Of a stretch of DNA of 64,000 nt, positions 9,294 through 18,849 are shown in pieces; position 1 is the stretch's first letter, and each line of letters opens with the position of its first letter. Position numbers and translations under genes: made by a program. Below the pieces are notes generated by a model that had not been told where the DNA came from, ran no database searches, and was given only the letters and a program-made list of their open reading frames with translations. Source of the stretch: Saccharomonospora cyanea NA-134 (lineage in GTDB: Bacteria > Actinomycetota > Actinomycetes > Mycobacteriales > Pseudonocardiaceae); assembly GCF_000244975.1 (NCBI RefSeq), contig NZ_CM001440.1:434001-498000 (forward strand), read 5' to 3'.

Positions 9294-10084
9294 GCTCACC
9301 GGCCTCGACGGCCAGGATTCCCGGACTCGGGATGCTGCGCGAGACCGGGAGGTTGTTCGCGCTCGGTCTCGACGTGGCGCGTGGCGTGTTCCAGCGGCCG
9401 TTCCAGTTCAGGGAGTTCATCCAGCAGGCGTGGTTCATCGCCAGCGTGACGATCCTGCCGACGGCGCTGGTGGCGATCCCGTTCGGTGCGGTCATCTCGA
9501 TGCAGTTCGGATCGCTGGCGAAGCAACTCGGCGCGCAGTCTTACACGGGCGCGGGCAGCGTGCTCGCGACGGTGCAGCAGGCGAGCCCGCTCGTGGTGGC
9601 GTTGCTCGTGGCGGGTGCGGGCGGCTCGGCGATCTGCGCCGACATCGGTGCGCGCACGATCCGCGAGGAGATCGACGCCATGGAGGTGCTCGGCGTCTCG
9701 GCCGTGCAGCGTCTCGTGGTGCCGAGGGTGCTCGCGTGCATGTTCGTCGCGGTGCTGCTGAACGGCATGGTGAGCGTCATCGGTGTGCTCGGCGGTTACT
9801 TCTTCAACGTCGTGCTGCAGGACGGCACACCGGGCGCTTACCTGGCGAGTTTCTCGGCGCTCGCGCAGCTGTCCGACCTGTGGATCGGTGAGATCAAGGC
9901 GCTGATCTTCGGTTTCATCGCCGCGGTCGTCGCCGCCTACCGGGGGCTGAACCCCCCGCCCGGCCCGAAGGGCGTCGGTGACGCGGTGAACCAGTCCGTC
10001 GTCATCACGTTCCTGCTGCTGTTCGTGGTCAACACGGTGATCACGCTCATCTACCTGCAGCTCGTCCCCTCGAAGCTGGACTGA
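9290..10084 (+). CDS. yrbEA: MlaE/YrbE-family Mce permease A
   Basis: A 264-residue membrane permease of the MlaE family. It forms a heterodimer with the next gene product and takes up lipids or sterols delivered by the Mce proteins. Multiple hydrophobic segments and the conserved EEIDAMEVLGVSAVQRLVVPRVLA signature loop are visible. ATG at 9290 overlaps the mkl stop and follows AAGGAAA. It is part of a tightly coupled run of overlapping genes. Confidence 0.93.
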   Translation: MSSPASTARIPGLGMLRETGRLFALGLDVARGVFQRPFQFREFIQQAWFIASVTILPTALVAIPFGAVISMQFGSLAKQLGAQSYTGAGSVLATVQQASPLVVALLVAGAGGSAICADIGARTIREEIDAMEVLGVSAVQRLVVPRVLACMFVAVLLNGMVSVIGVLGGYFFNVVLQDGTPGAYLASFSALAQLSDLWIGEIKALIFGFIAAVVAAYRGLNPPPGPKGVGDAVNQSVVITFLLLFVVNTVITLIYLQLVPSKLD

Positions 10085-10088
10085 ACCG

Positions 10089-10928
10089 ATGGCCCGCCTG
10101 TTCCAGAACGTGAAGAACCTCGCCAACCGTCCACTGACGACGTTGGACATGCTCGGCGACCAGATGTCGTTCTACCTGCGCGCTCTCGCGTGGGCGCCCA
10201 GGGCGATCCGCCGCTACGGCAGGGAGGTGCTGAGACTTCTCGCGGAGGTCAGCTTCGGCTCGGGGTCACTGGCGGTGATCGGCGGCACGGTCGGTGTGAT
10301 GGTCGGGCTGACACTGTTCACGGGTGTCCTCGTGGGCCTCCAGGGCTTCTCGGCGCTGGACTCCATCGGCACGTCGGCGTTCACGGGCTTTCTGACGTCG
10401 TTCTTCAACACCAGGGAGATCGCGCCGCTGGTGGCGGGTCTGGCGTTGTCGGCGACGGTGGGTGCGGGGTTCACCGCCCAGCTCGGTGCGATGCGGATCT
10501 CGGAGGAGGTCGACGCGTTGGAGGTGATGGGGGTGCCGAGCCTGCCCTACCTCGTGACGACGCGCATCATCGCCGGGTTCGTGGCCGTGGTCCCGTTGTA
10601 CGTGATCGGGTTGCTCAGCTCGTACCTGGCGTCGAGAACCGTGGTGGTCTATCTGTACGGGCAGTCGGCGGGGACGTACGACCACTACTTCGACCTGTTC
10701 CTGCCCCCGGAGGACGTGTTCTACTCCTTCGTCAAGGTGCTGATCTTCAGCGTGCTGATCATTCTGATGCACTGCTACTACGGATACCGGGCCACCGGTG
10801 GACCCGCCGGCGTCGGCATCGCGGTCGGGCGGGCCGTCCGGCTGTCGATCGTCACGGTGGCCGTGGTCAACTTCTTCATCGGTTTCGCCATCTGGGGTAC
10901 CGACACGACGGTGAGGATCGCGGGATGA
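10089..10928 (+). CDS. yrbEB: MlaE/YrbE-family Mce permease B
   Basis: A 279-residue second MlaE-type permease. It carries the matching EEVDALEVMGVPSLPYLVTTRI motif, five or six hydrophobic helices and the GAGFTAQLGAMRISEE loop. It starts 4 bp after the preceding gene, and its stop overlaps the mceA start (ATGA). Confidence 0.93.
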   Translation: MARLFQNVKNLANRPLTTLDMLGDQMSFYLRALAWAPRAIRRYGREVLRLLAEVSFGSGSLAVIGGTVGVMVGLTLFTGVLVGLQGFSALDSIGTSAFTGFLTSFFNTREIAPLVAGLALSATVGAGFTAQLGAMRISEEVDALEVMGVPSLPYLVTTRIIAGFVAVVPLYVIGLLSSYLASRTVVVYLYGQSAGTYDHYFDLFLPPEDVFYSFVKVLIFSVLIILMHCYYGYRATGGPAGVGIAVGRAVRLSIVTVAVVNFFIGFAIWGTDTTVRIAG

Positions 10929-12253
10929 GCTCGACGGTGGCGACGATTCGTCGCAGGCTGCTCGGACTGCTGCTGGTGGGCATCCTCGTCGGCGGCATCG
11001 CGTTGAGCGTGGCCGTCTACAACCGGGCGTTCAGCGACCACGTGACCGTGCGACTGCAGGCCGGGGCCATCGGAAACCAGCTCGCACGGGACTCCGACGT
11101 GAAGGTGCGAGGACTGATCGTCGGCCGTGTCGGCGAGATCGAGGTGACGCCCACGGGCGGTGCGGAGCTGGTGCTGCACCTCGACCCGGAGCACGCCGAA
11201 CTGGTGCCGGCCAACGTGTCGGCGAGGTTTCTGCCGAAGACGTTGTTCGGTGAGCGCTACGTCGACCTGACCATTCCCGAGCAGCCCGCACGGTCGAGCC
11301 TCGCCGACGGCGACGTGATCACGCAGGACCGCACCGAGGACGCGGTGCGGTTGGAGCAGGCGCTCGACAACCTGCTGCCGGTGTTGAAGGCCGTACAGCC
11401 CGAGAAGCTGTCCAGCACCCTGTCGGCGATCTCCACGGCACTGGAGGGCAGAGGCGAACAACTCGGTGAGACGTTGTCCGAACTGGGCGACTACCTGCGG
11501 GAGCTGAACCCGCACGTGCCGAGACTGCAGGAGAACCTGCGGGAGCTGGCGGAGTTCTCCGGCAACCTCTCCGACGTCGCCCCGGACCTGCTGGCCACGC
11601 TCGACAACCTCAGCACCACCAGCCGGACGATCGTCGACCAGAGCTTCGGCCTCGACACGCTGTACCGCACGGTGACGACGGCGTCGAGCGACCTGGACGC
11701 GTTCCTCGACGCCAACGGGCCCAACATCATCAGTCTGGGGGAGACCGCGAGGCCCACGGCGGAACTGCTGGCCAAGTACGCGCCCTCCTATCCGTGCTTC
11801 CTCGGGCAGATGGCGGAACTCGTGCCGAGGATCGACGAGTCGTTCGGCAAGGGCACGAACAAACCAGGTCTCCACGCCACTCTGGAGATCACTGTGGACC
11901 GGGGCCCGTACAGGGCGGGGCAGGACGAGCCCGAGTACGGCGACAAACGCGGGCCGCGTTGCTACGCGATGGAGGAGTACCCCGACCCGTTCCCACAGCA
12001 TCCGCCGGACGGCCCGCTGCGGGACGGCAGCGTGCCCCCGCCCGCGGCGCGGTCGACCGCGACCGGGCTCAACGACTCGGCGGCGGGCGGTGGCGCGGCC
12101 CCCGCGGGCAACCCCGCCAACACCGCGGGCGAGCACGCGCTGGTGGCGCAGCTCGCGGGTCCGAGGGTGGGGCTCGGGCCGTCCGAGGTTCCCGCCTGGG
12201 GCTCGTTGCTGGTGGCCCCCCTCTATCGGGGAGCGGAGGTGACGGTCGAGTGA
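10925..12253 (+). CDS. mceA: Mce family protein A
   Basis: A 442-residue periplasmic substrate-carrier subunit. It has one N-terminal membrane helix (residues about 11-31), an MCE/MlaD domain (VTVRLQAG to ERYVDL), a long helical region predicted as coiled coil (repeated LSELGDYLREL-like heptads), and a Pro/Gly-rich C-terminal tail. Mce hexamers form the conduit between outer layer and permease. ATG at 10925 overlaps the yrbEB stop. Substrate unknown. Confidence 0.9.
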   Translation: MSSTVATIRRRLLGLLLVGILVGGIALSVAVYNRAFSDHVTVRLQAGAIGNQLARDSDVKVRGLIVGRVGEIEVTPTGGAELVLHLDPEHAELVPANVSARFLPKTLFGERYVDLTIPEQPARSSLADGDVITQDRTEDAVRLEQALDNLLPVLKAVQPEKLSSTLSAISTALEGRGEQLGETLSELGDYLRELNPHVPRLQENLRELAEFSGNLSDVAPDLLATLDNLSTTSRTIVDQSFGLDTLYRTVTTASSDLDAFLDANGPNIISLGETARPTAELLAKYAPSYPCFLGQMAELVPRIDESFGKGTNKPGLHATLEITVDRGPYRAGQDEPEYGDKRGPRCYAMEEYPDPFPQHPPDGPLRDGSVPPPAARSTATGLNDSAAGGGAAPAGNPANTAGEHALVAQLAGPRVGLGPSEVPAWGSLLVAPLYRGAEVTVE

Positions 12254-12306
12254 GCCGGACAGCCGCCGAGGACCGACTGCGCAGCCGCGAGGAGGTGAGC
12301 GTGTGA
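12250..12306 (+). other. 18-codon ORF bridging mceA and mceB
   Basis: GTG at 12250 overlaps the mceA stop (GTGA). The frame encodes MSRTAAEDRLRSREEVSV and its TGA overlaps the GTG of mceB (GTGTGA). It could hand ribosomes across the 49-bp gap and keep the two genes coupled. The mceB ribosome-binding site (GAGGAGG) lies inside it, so it may equally be chance. Confidence 0.3.
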
Positions 12307-13334
12307 AGGGGCTCGCCGCACCACTGGTGAAGCTCGGTGTCTTCGTGACCACCACCGTGGTGTTCACCGCCCTGCTCGGCCTGAGCATCGCGGGCATGAA
12401 CACCTCGGACACCGACACGTACCGGGCGCGGTTCACCGACGCCACGTCGGTGCTCGCGGGTGACGACGTGCGTATCGCGGGCGTGCGGGTGGGCCAGGTG
12501 GCCGACGTCCGGATCGTCGACCGCAGGATCGCGGAGGTCGAGTTCGAACTGGACAGTGGCCGCACGCTCCCGGGCAACGTCGTGGCCGCCATCAAGTTCC
12601 GCAACCTCGTCGGCCAGCGCTACCTGTCGCTGGAACGCGGTGACGGACCGCCGAGGGGGACCCTCGAGAAGGGTGGGACCATCCCGCTGGAGAACACCCG
12701 GCCCGCCGTCGACCTCACCGAGTTGTTCAACGGCTTCAAACCGCTGTTCCAGGCCCTGTCGCCCGAGGACGTGAACACGCTGTCCTACGAGATCGTCCGG
12801 GTGCTCCAGGGCGAGGGCGGCACCGTCGAGAGCCTGCTCGCCCACACCGCGTCGCTCACCACCACCATCGCCGAGAAGGACCAGGTCATCGGCGAGGTGA
12901 TCGACAACCTCAACCAGGTGCTGCACACGCTGAACGAACGCACCCCGCAGCTGTCCCAGCTCATCAGCAGGCTCCAGGAGTTCGTGTCGGGACTCGCGAG
13001 CGACCGCGAACCCATCGGCGAGGCCATCGACTCCATCGGCGACCTCACCCAGACCACGGCGGGCCTGCTGGAGGAGGCACGGAAGCCGCTGCGCGAGGAC
13101 ATCGACGCGCTCGGCGACCTCGCGAGCAACCTCAACGACCACGAGGAGGTCGTCGAGCACTTCATCCAGTACCTGCCGGAGAAGGTCAGCAGGCTGTCGT
13201 CCACAGCGGACTACGGGTCGTGGCTGAACTTCTTCCTGTGCGAAGCGAAGGGCAACATCAGCATCACCGGCCTCGGCGACAGGCCGGTCTCGCTGCCGAT
13301 GCTGCCGGCCAACCGGAGTCGGTGCCTGTCATGA
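12303..13334 (+). CDS. mceB: Mce family protein B
   Basis: A 343-residue Mce subunit with an N-terminal membrane helix (GVFVTTTVVFTALLGLSIAG). The MCE domain has the DDVRIAGVRVGQVADV motif, and a long helical region follows. The C-terminal segment has a single Cys (FFLCEAKGN), conserved in MceB/C-type proteins. GTG at 12303 follows GAGGAGGTGAGC. The stop overlaps the mceC start. Confidence 0.9.
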   Translation: MKGLAAPLVKLGVFVTTTVVFTALLGLSIAGMNTSDTDTYRARFTDATSVLAGDDVRIAGVRVGQVADVRIVDRRIAEVEFELDSGRTLPGNVVAAIKFRNLVGQRYLSLERGDGPPRGTLEKGGTIPLENTRPAVDLTELFNGFKPLFQALSPEDVNTLSYEIVRVLQGEGGTVESLLAHTASLTTTIAEKDQVIGEVIDNLNQVLHTLNERTPQLSQLISRLQEFVSGLASDREPIGEAIDSIGDLTQTTAGLLEEARKPLREDIDALGDLASNLNDHEEVVEHFIQYLPEKVSRLSSTADYGSWLNFFLCEAKGNISITGLGDRPVSLPMLPANRSRCLS

Positions 13335-14317
13335 CCAGTTTCTCCAAGCGCAACCCCGTGCCGATCGCGCTCGTCGGGCTCACGCTGATGCTGCTCGGCA
13401 CGCTCGCGGCCCTCAACTCCGACGACCTGCCGCTGGTCGGCGGCGGCACCACCTACCGTGCGGAGTTCAGCGAGGCCGCCGGGCTGCGGACCGAAGACGA
13501 GGTGCGCATCGCGGGCGTGAAGGTCGGCGAGGTCACCGACATCGAGCTCGAAGGCGCGAAGGTGCTGGTGTCGTTCAAGGTCTCGGACGCCTGGCTCGGC
13601 GACCGCACCACCGCCGCCATAAAGATCAAGACCCTGCTGGGGCAGAAGTACCTCGCTCTCGACCCCGTCGGCGAGAACACTCTCGACCCCAGCGAGACCA
13701 TCCCGCTCGAACGCACGGCCGCGCCCTACGACGTGCTCGAAGCGTTCCGGGACCTGTCCTCGACGGTCGACGAGATCGACGTCGACCAGCTCGCGCAGAG
13801 CTTCGACGTCCTGTCGGAGACGTTCGACGACACCCCCGACGACGTGCGCGGCGCGCTGGACGGCCTTTCGAAGCTGTCCGACACCATCGCCTCGCGGGAC
13901 GCCCAGCTCTCCGAACTGCTCGACGGCACCCGGAAGGTCAGCCAGACCCTCGCCGACCGGGACGCCGAACTCGCCACCCTCATCGAGGACGGCAACGCGC
14001 TTCTGGAAGAGCTGTCCGCCCGCGAGGAGGCCATCCGCGCGATGCTGGACGGCACCCGCGAGCTGTCGGAACAGCTGCGCGGGCTCGTCGACGACAACAA
14101 CGAGCAACTCGACCCCGTGCTCGAACAACTCGACAAGCTCACCGACATGTTGGAGCGCAACCAGGAATCGCTGTCCGAGGGCATCGAGAACTTCGCGCCG
14201 TTCGTGCGGGTCTTCAACAACACCATCGGCAACGGCCGCTGGTTCGACAACTACATCTGCGGCCTGCTCCTGCCGTCCATCGGCCCGTTGAACGAAGAGG
14301 GGTGCAACGCGCGATGA
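13331..14317 (+). CDS. mceC: Mce family protein C
   Basis: A 328-residue Mce subunit with N-terminal membrane helix VPIALVGLTLMLLGTLAAL, an MCE domain with EDEVRIAGVKVGEVTDIEL, and a heptad-rich helical region. The C-terminus is FDNYICGLLLPSIGP. ATG at 13331 overlaps the mceB stop; an upstream in-frame extension reads through mceB sequence and was discarded. Confidence 0.9.
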   Translation: MTSFSKRNPVPIALVGLTLMLLGTLAALNSDDLPLVGGGTTYRAEFSEAAGLRTEDEVRIAGVKVGEVTDIELEGAKVLVSFKVSDAWLGDRTTAAIKIKTLLGQKYLALDPVGENTLDPSETIPLERTAAPYDVLEAFRDLSSTVDEIDVDQLAQSFDVLSETFDDTPDDVRGALDGLSKLSDTIASRDAQLSELLDGTRKVSQTLADRDAELATLIEDGNALLEELSAREEAIRAMLDGTRELSEQLRGLVDDNNEQLDPVLEQLDKLTDMLERNQESLSEGIENFAPFVRVFNNTIGNGRWFDNYICGLLLPSIGPLNEEGCNAR

Positions 14318-15495
14318 CCGACACCCGTCTCGGACTGAAGCTCGCTCGAGGTGTCGCCGCCGCGTGCGTGCTCGGGCTCGTCGTGGCCACGGCCCTGTGG
14401 TGGACCATGAAGGACGCGGGCTCCAAGCACGTCACCGCATACTTCACCGAGGCCATCGGCCTGTACGAAGGCAACAGCGTCCGCGTCCTCGGCGTCGAGG
14501 TGGGGGAGGTGACCTCCGTCCGGCCCGAGGGCGACCGCGTCCGGGTCGACATGACCTACGACCGCGAGTTCGCCGTCCCCGCCGACGCGGGCGCCGTCCT
14601 CGTCGCACCCGCCCTGGTGTCCGACCGCTACGTGCAGCTCACCCCCGCCCACACCGGCGGGGAGGAACTCGACGACGGCGCGATCATTCCGCTGTCCCGC
14701 ACCGCCGTGCCCCTGGAGATCGACGAACTCGGCGAGAGCCTCAGCCGCGTGTCCGAGGCACTCGGACCGAACGGCGCCAACGCGGACGGCTCGCTGTCGG
14801 ACCTGCTCGACACCGCCGCCGCGAACCTCGACGGCAACGGCAAGGCCCTGCACGAGTCCATCACCAAACTCGGGCAGGCCGCGGGAACCCTGTCCGGCAA
14901 CTCCGAGGACCTCTTCGTCACCGTCGAGAACCTCGCGAAGCTGTCCGGAACCCTCGCCGAGAGCGACGATCAGGTGCGCCGGTTCGAGCAGCAGCTCGCC
15001 GACGTCAGCGACTTCCTCGCCGCCGAACGCGACAACCTCGCGGCCACGGTCTCCGAACTCGGCACCACGCTTGCCACCGTCGACGACTTCATCAACGACA
15101 ACCGCGACCGCGTGAGGTCGAACGTCGGCAAGCTGGCCGACATCACCCAGGTGCTCGTGGAACAGCGCGCCGCGCTGGCGGAGACACTCGACATCGCCCC
15201 ACTCGCGCTCGGCAACCTCGCCAACACCTACAACGCCGCGTCGGGCACCCTCGACGCCCGGCCCAACATGAACGAACTCACCGAACCGCCGATCCTCATG
15301 GTCTGCAACCTGCTCAGGCAGACACCCGAGGCACTCGACGCGCTCGGCGACCTCTGTGCCGAGGTCGGGGGTGTCCTCGACGGCGCCGTGCAGCTGCCGT
15401 CCCTGGCCGAGTCGGTGAACGCCCTGAACAAGGGCAAGTTGCCACCGCTGCCGCTCCCGCTGGTCGGGCAGCTCACGGGCTCGGAAGGGCGGTGA
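14314..15495 (+). CDS. mceD: Mce family protein D
   Basis: A 393-residue Mce subunit. It has an N-terminal membrane helix (GVAAACVLGLVVATALWW), an MCE domain with EGNSVRVLGVEVGEVTSVRP, and a long helical region. ATG at 14314 overlaps the mceC stop (ATGA) and follows GAAGAGGGG. A GTG four codons upstream is a less favoured alternative. Its stop overlaps the next start. Confidence 0.88.
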   Translation: MTDTRLGLKLARGVAAACVLGLVVATALWWTMKDAGSKHVTAYFTEAIGLYEGNSVRVLGVEVGEVTSVRPEGDRVRVDMTYDREFAVPADAGAVLVAPALVSDRYVQLTPAHTGGEELDDGAIIPLSRTAVPLEIDELGESLSRVSEALGPNGANADGSLSDLLDTAAANLDGNGKALHESITKLGQAAGTLSGNSEDLFVTVENLAKLSGTLAESDDQVRRFEQQLADVSDFLAAERDNLAATVSELGTTLATVDDFINDNRDRVRSNVGKLADITQVLVEQRAALAETLDIAPLALGNLANTYNAASGTLDARPNMNELTEPPILMVCNLLRQTPEALDALGDLCAEVGGVLDGAVQLPSLAESVNALNKGKLPPLPLPLVGQLTGSEGR

Positions 15496-16739
15496 CGAAC
15501 CTGATGACGCTGATGACGAGGCGGATGCGCACCACCCTCGCCGCGGCGGGGGTCGCCACACTCCTGGCGACCGGAGGATGCAGCGGTTTCACCGGCGCCC
15601 ACGACATCCCCCTGCCCGGCGGCGCGGACCTCGGCGACGACCCCTACACCGTACGAATCCACTTCCGCGACGTACTCGACCTCGTGCCGCAGGCCGGCGT
15701 CCGGGTGGGCGAGGTGCCCGTCGGCGCCGTCGAGGAAGTCAGGCTGGCGGACGACGGGTGGACGGCCGAGGTGGTGGTCTCCGTCAACGGAGACGTCGAA
15801 CTGCCCTCGGGCGCCATCGCCAACCTGCGCCAGTCCAGCCTGCTCGGCGAGAAGTACGTCGAACTCGCCGCGCCCGCCGAGGGCGAGGTCGACCCACACG
15901 GTGGGCGGCTCTCCGACGGCGACCTCATCCCCGTCGAACGCACCAACCGCAGCGTCGAGGTCGAGGAGGTCCTCGGCGCGCTGTCCATGCTGCTCAACGG
16001 CGGCGGCGTCGAACAGCTCAACACGATCACCAGGGAACTGGGCGCCGCGCTGGAGGGCAACTCGCCCGACATCAAGGCGCTGCTACGCAACGCCGAGGAA
16101 CTCGTGAAGGCGCTCGACGAGCAGTCGGGCGACATCACCTCCGCGCTCGACGCGCTCAACCGGCTGTCGGCCACCCTCAACTCCCAGCGCGACAAGATCG
16201 CCGTCGCCGTCGAGGACCTGAGCCCCGGCCTCGAGGTCCTCGAACGCCAGAGGGACCAGCTCGTCGACATGCTGGGCGCGCTCGACGGACTGTCCGAGGT
16301 GGCCGTCGAGACCGTCAACGCAGGCCAGGAAGACCTCGTGGCCAACCTCGAAGCCCTGCTGCCCACACTGCGCAAGCTCGCCGAAGCCGGGGCAGACCTG
16401 CCCAACGCCCTGGAACTCATGCTCACCTACCCGTTCACCGACGCGGCGGCCGAAGGGGTCAAGGGCGACTACATGAACCTCTACCTCGAACTCGACCTGA
16501 ACCTGAAGGAGATCCTCGCCAACCTCGGCCGCAGCAGGCAGAACCCGCTGCAGAACCTGCCGATCGTCGGCGACCTCACCAACCCCCGCGAGACCGACCC
16601 CGACGACACGTCGTCGCTGCTGCCGCTGCCGGGAGACGAGGGCTACGGTGACTCCGGCGACTCCGGTGACTCCGGCGGAGACGGCGACGCCGGCGGCCTC
16701 GGCGGGCTGCTCGAGGACATCGTCGGAGGTGGCCGCTGA
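15492..16739 (+). CDS. mceE: Mce family lipoprotein E
   Basis: A 415-residue Mce subunit predicted to be a lipoprotein. Its signal peptide ends in LLATGGC, with lipidated Cys about residue 30. MceE is the lipoprotein member of most mycobacterial mce operons. The MCE domain follows (PQAGVRVGEVPVGAVEEV), then a long helical part and a Gly/Asp/Ser-rich tail (GDSGDSGDSGG repeats). GTG at 15492 overlaps the mceD stop; ATG codons at 15504 and 15513 are alternatives. Confidence 0.88.
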   Translation: MTNLMTLMTRRMRTTLAAAGVATLLATGGCSGFTGAHDIPLPGGADLGDDPYTVRIHFRDVLDLVPQAGVRVGEVPVGAVEEVRLADDGWTAEVVVSVNGDVELPSGAIANLRQSSLLGEKYVELAAPAEGEVDPHGGRLSDGDLIPVERTNRSVEVEEVLGALSMLLNGGGVEQLNTITRELGAALEGNSPDIKALLRNAEELVKALDEQSGDITSALDALNRLSATLNSQRDKIAVAVEDLSPGLEVLERQRDQLVDMLGALDGLSEVAVETVNAGQEDLVANLEALLPTLRKLAEAGADLPNALELMLTYPFTDAAAEGVKGDYMNLYLELDLNLKEILANLGRSRQNPLQNLPIVGDLTNPRETDPDDTSSLLPLPGDEGYGDSGDSGDSGGDGDAGGLGGLLEDIVGGGR

Positions 16740-18001
16740 TGCTCGTGCGCAAGACCCGGATCCAACTCGTCGCCTTTCTCGTCATCTCCGTCCTGGCCAT
16801 CGGCTACGCGCTCGTGCGCTTCACCGACATCGAGAAGACGTTCGGCTCCGGTGGCTACACCGTCCACCTCGAGATGTCCGACTCCGGCGGCATCTTCACC
16901 GGCGCGGAGGTCACCTACCGCGGCTACAACATCGGCGAGGTCGGCAGGCTCAGCCTCACCGCCGACGGCCTGTCGGCAGCCCTGCTCATCGACGCCGACG
17001 CCCCGCCGGTACCGAGGAAACTCCACGCGGCCGTCGCCAACCGCTCCGCGGTCGGGGAGCAGTACGTCGACCTGCGGCCCGTCACCGACGACGGCCCGTA
17101 CCTCGCCGACGGCGACGTCATCCCGGCCGACAGGGTCGACACCCCCGTCCCCGCCCAGGACATCATCACCGACCTCGACAGCCTCGCCTCCTCGGTGCCG
17201 ACCGAGTCGTTGCGCACGGTGGTCGACGAGTCCTACCAGGCGTTCAGCGGCACCGGTCGCCACCTCCAGACGCTGCTGGACACCACCGGCGAGTTCACCC
17301 GCGTCGCCAGGGAGTACCTGCCGCAGACGGTGCGGTTGCTGGAGGACGGCACCACGGTCCTGCGCACCCAGAACGACCTGAGCACGCACATGCGGTCCTT
17401 CAGCTCCGACCTGAAGGACCTCTCACAGACGCTCAAGGACTCCGACGGCGACCTCCGCGAACTCATCAGGACCGCCCCCGAGGCGGCCACCACCGTCAGC
17501 GAGGTGCTCGCGGAGTCCGGCCCCGACCTGAGCACCCTGCTGGCCAACCTCCTGACCACGTCCAACGTCCTCGTCACCCGACTCGACGGGCTGGAACAGG
17601 CCTTCGTCAGCTACCCCGTCGTCGCGGCGGGCGCGTACAGCGTGACGCCCGGAGACGGCACCGCCCACCTCGGACTCGTACTCAACCTGTTCAACCCGCC
17701 CTCGTGCACGAAGGGCTACCGTCCCCCCGAGGAATACCGGCCCGGCAACGAGACAAGTCCGCGCGAGCCGTACGCCGACGCCTACTGCGCCGAACCGGAA
17801 GGCAGTCCCATCGCGGTGCGGGGCTCGCAGAACGCCCCGTTCAACGGCGTTCCCGTGGCGCCGACCGAGCAGCAGGTGCAGGCCAACAGCGACCGTGACT
17901 CCGAACAACTGGAGTTCCTGCGGCGGAGCGCGCTCGGCCTCGCGAAGGAGGACGCCCTGTCGATCACCAGCCTGCAACAGCTCGTGGGCGTGGAGGACTG
18001 A
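16739..18001 (+). CDS. mceF: Mce family protein F
   Basis: A 420-residue last Mce subunit with an N-terminal membrane helix (QLVAFLVISVLAIGYALVRF). The MCE domain has SGGIFTGAEVTYRGYNIGEV, typical of the F position. A helical region and a less ordered C-terminus with two cysteines follow. ATG at 16739 shares its A with the mceE stop (TGATG). This completes a six-gene mceA-F set. Confidence 0.9.
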   Translation: MLVRKTRIQLVAFLVISVLAIGYALVRFTDIEKTFGSGGYTVHLEMSDSGGIFTGAEVTYRGYNIGEVGRLSLTADGLSAALLIDADAPPVPRKLHAAVANRSAVGEQYVDLRPVTDDGPYLADGDVIPADRVDTPVPAQDIITDLDSLASSVPTESLRTVVDESYQAFSGTGRHLQTLLDTTGEFTRVAREYLPQTVRLLEDGTTVLRTQNDLSTHMRSFSSDLKDLSQTLKDSDGDLRELIRTAPEAATTVSEVLAESGPDLSTLLANLLTTSNVLVTRLDGLEQAFVSYPVVAAGAYSVTPGDGTAHLGLVLNLFNPPSCTKGYRPPEEYRPGNETSPREPYADAYCAEPEGSPIAVRGSQNAPFNGVPVAPTEQQVQANSDRDSEQLEFLRRSALGLAKEDALSITSLQQLVGVED

Positions 18002-18060
18002 ACAGGCCGGCCCGCAGAACTCACCCCGACAACACCCACCCCGAGCCAGTCTGGAGTGCC

Positions 18061-18786
18061 ATGAGTTCGGACGAGCAGCGGCCGGAACCGGACGAGCACG
18101 AAACCCGCCCGTCCGCCGGCACCGAGCACGACGACAGCGAAGCCGACACCGAGTCGCACGAGCGCACCCCCGGCCCGGACGGGGAGCCGGCTGGAGAGCA
18201 GGACGCCGAACCCGACCCCGGTCCCGAACCCACCGCCGAACGTCCCGAGCGCCCCGGACCGCCCCGGGCGCTCGTGTTCGTGGCCGCAGCACTGGCCTCG
18301 GCCGCACTCGTGGTCGCCGTCGTCTTCGGGGCCCTGTGGCAGAGTGCCGCGAGCAGCGACGACGTGGAGATCGCCGAGTCCCGGGAAGCCGTCGTGGCGG
18401 CGGCGAGCAGAGCGGTGGTGGCCTTCACCGGACTCGACTCGGAGAACCCCGACGAGTACTTCCGCAGGCAGAAGGAGATCGCCACGGGCCGTCTGCTGGA
18501 GGAGATCGCGAAGACCGAGCAGGAGTACCGCGAGCCCATCAGCAAGGCCGGAACCAGGGTGGAGTCCCGGGTGGCGGACGTGGCCGTCGAGGAGCTCAAC
18601 GTCCACGAGGGCAAGGCGCTCGCCCTGGCCGTCGTCGAGCTCGACGTCACGCAGAAGCAGGACAGCGGCACGAAGACGCTGCGGATGCAGTTGCAGCTCG
18701 AACGCGACCCGAACGCGGGTGACGCCGGGCACCAGCCGTGGAAGGTGTCGGGCATCTCGCCGGTCCCCTACGGCGCCAGCAGCTGA
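18061..18786 (+). CDS. Mce-associated membrane protein 1
   Basis: A 241-residue protein with an acidic Glu/Pro-rich cytoplasmic N-terminus (about 80 residues) and a membrane helix (about residues 87-109, ALVFVAAALASAALVVAVVFGAL). An extracytoplasmic domain of the Mce-associated (Mam) type follows, with a fold like NTF2 in known relatives. Its place after mceF matches mam genes of mycobacterial mce1. ATG at 18061 was chosen; no strong ribosome-binding site is visible. Likely role is stabilising the Mce complex, inferred from family. Confidence 0.75.
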   Translation: MSSDEQRPEPDEHETRPSAGTEHDDSEADTESHERTPGPDGEPAGEQDAEPDPGPEPTAERPERPGPPRALVFVAAALASAALVVAVVFGALWQSAASSDDVEIAESREAVVAAASRAVVAFTGLDSENPDEYFRRQKEIATGRLLEEIAKTEQEYREPISKAGTRVESRVADVAVEELNVHEGKALALAVVELDVTQKQDSGTKTLRMQLQLERDPNAGDAGHQPWKVSGISPVPYGASS

Positions 18787-18849
18787 CCCGTGGCCTTTCG
18801 GCCCTCCCGCAGCATCCGCCGCACGATCCGAGTCAGGAGATCTCCCGAA

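Noticed and set aside
10778-12604. Long minus-strand ORF opposite mceA
   Set aside because: Shadow of the mce genes, Arg/Gly/Val-rich with no recognisable protein features.
14364-15491. N-terminal part of an 791-codon plus-strand frame ahead of mceE
   Set aside because: Arg/Pro-rich reading of mceD in the wrong frame; the mceE start at 15492 is fixed by the signal peptide and overlap.
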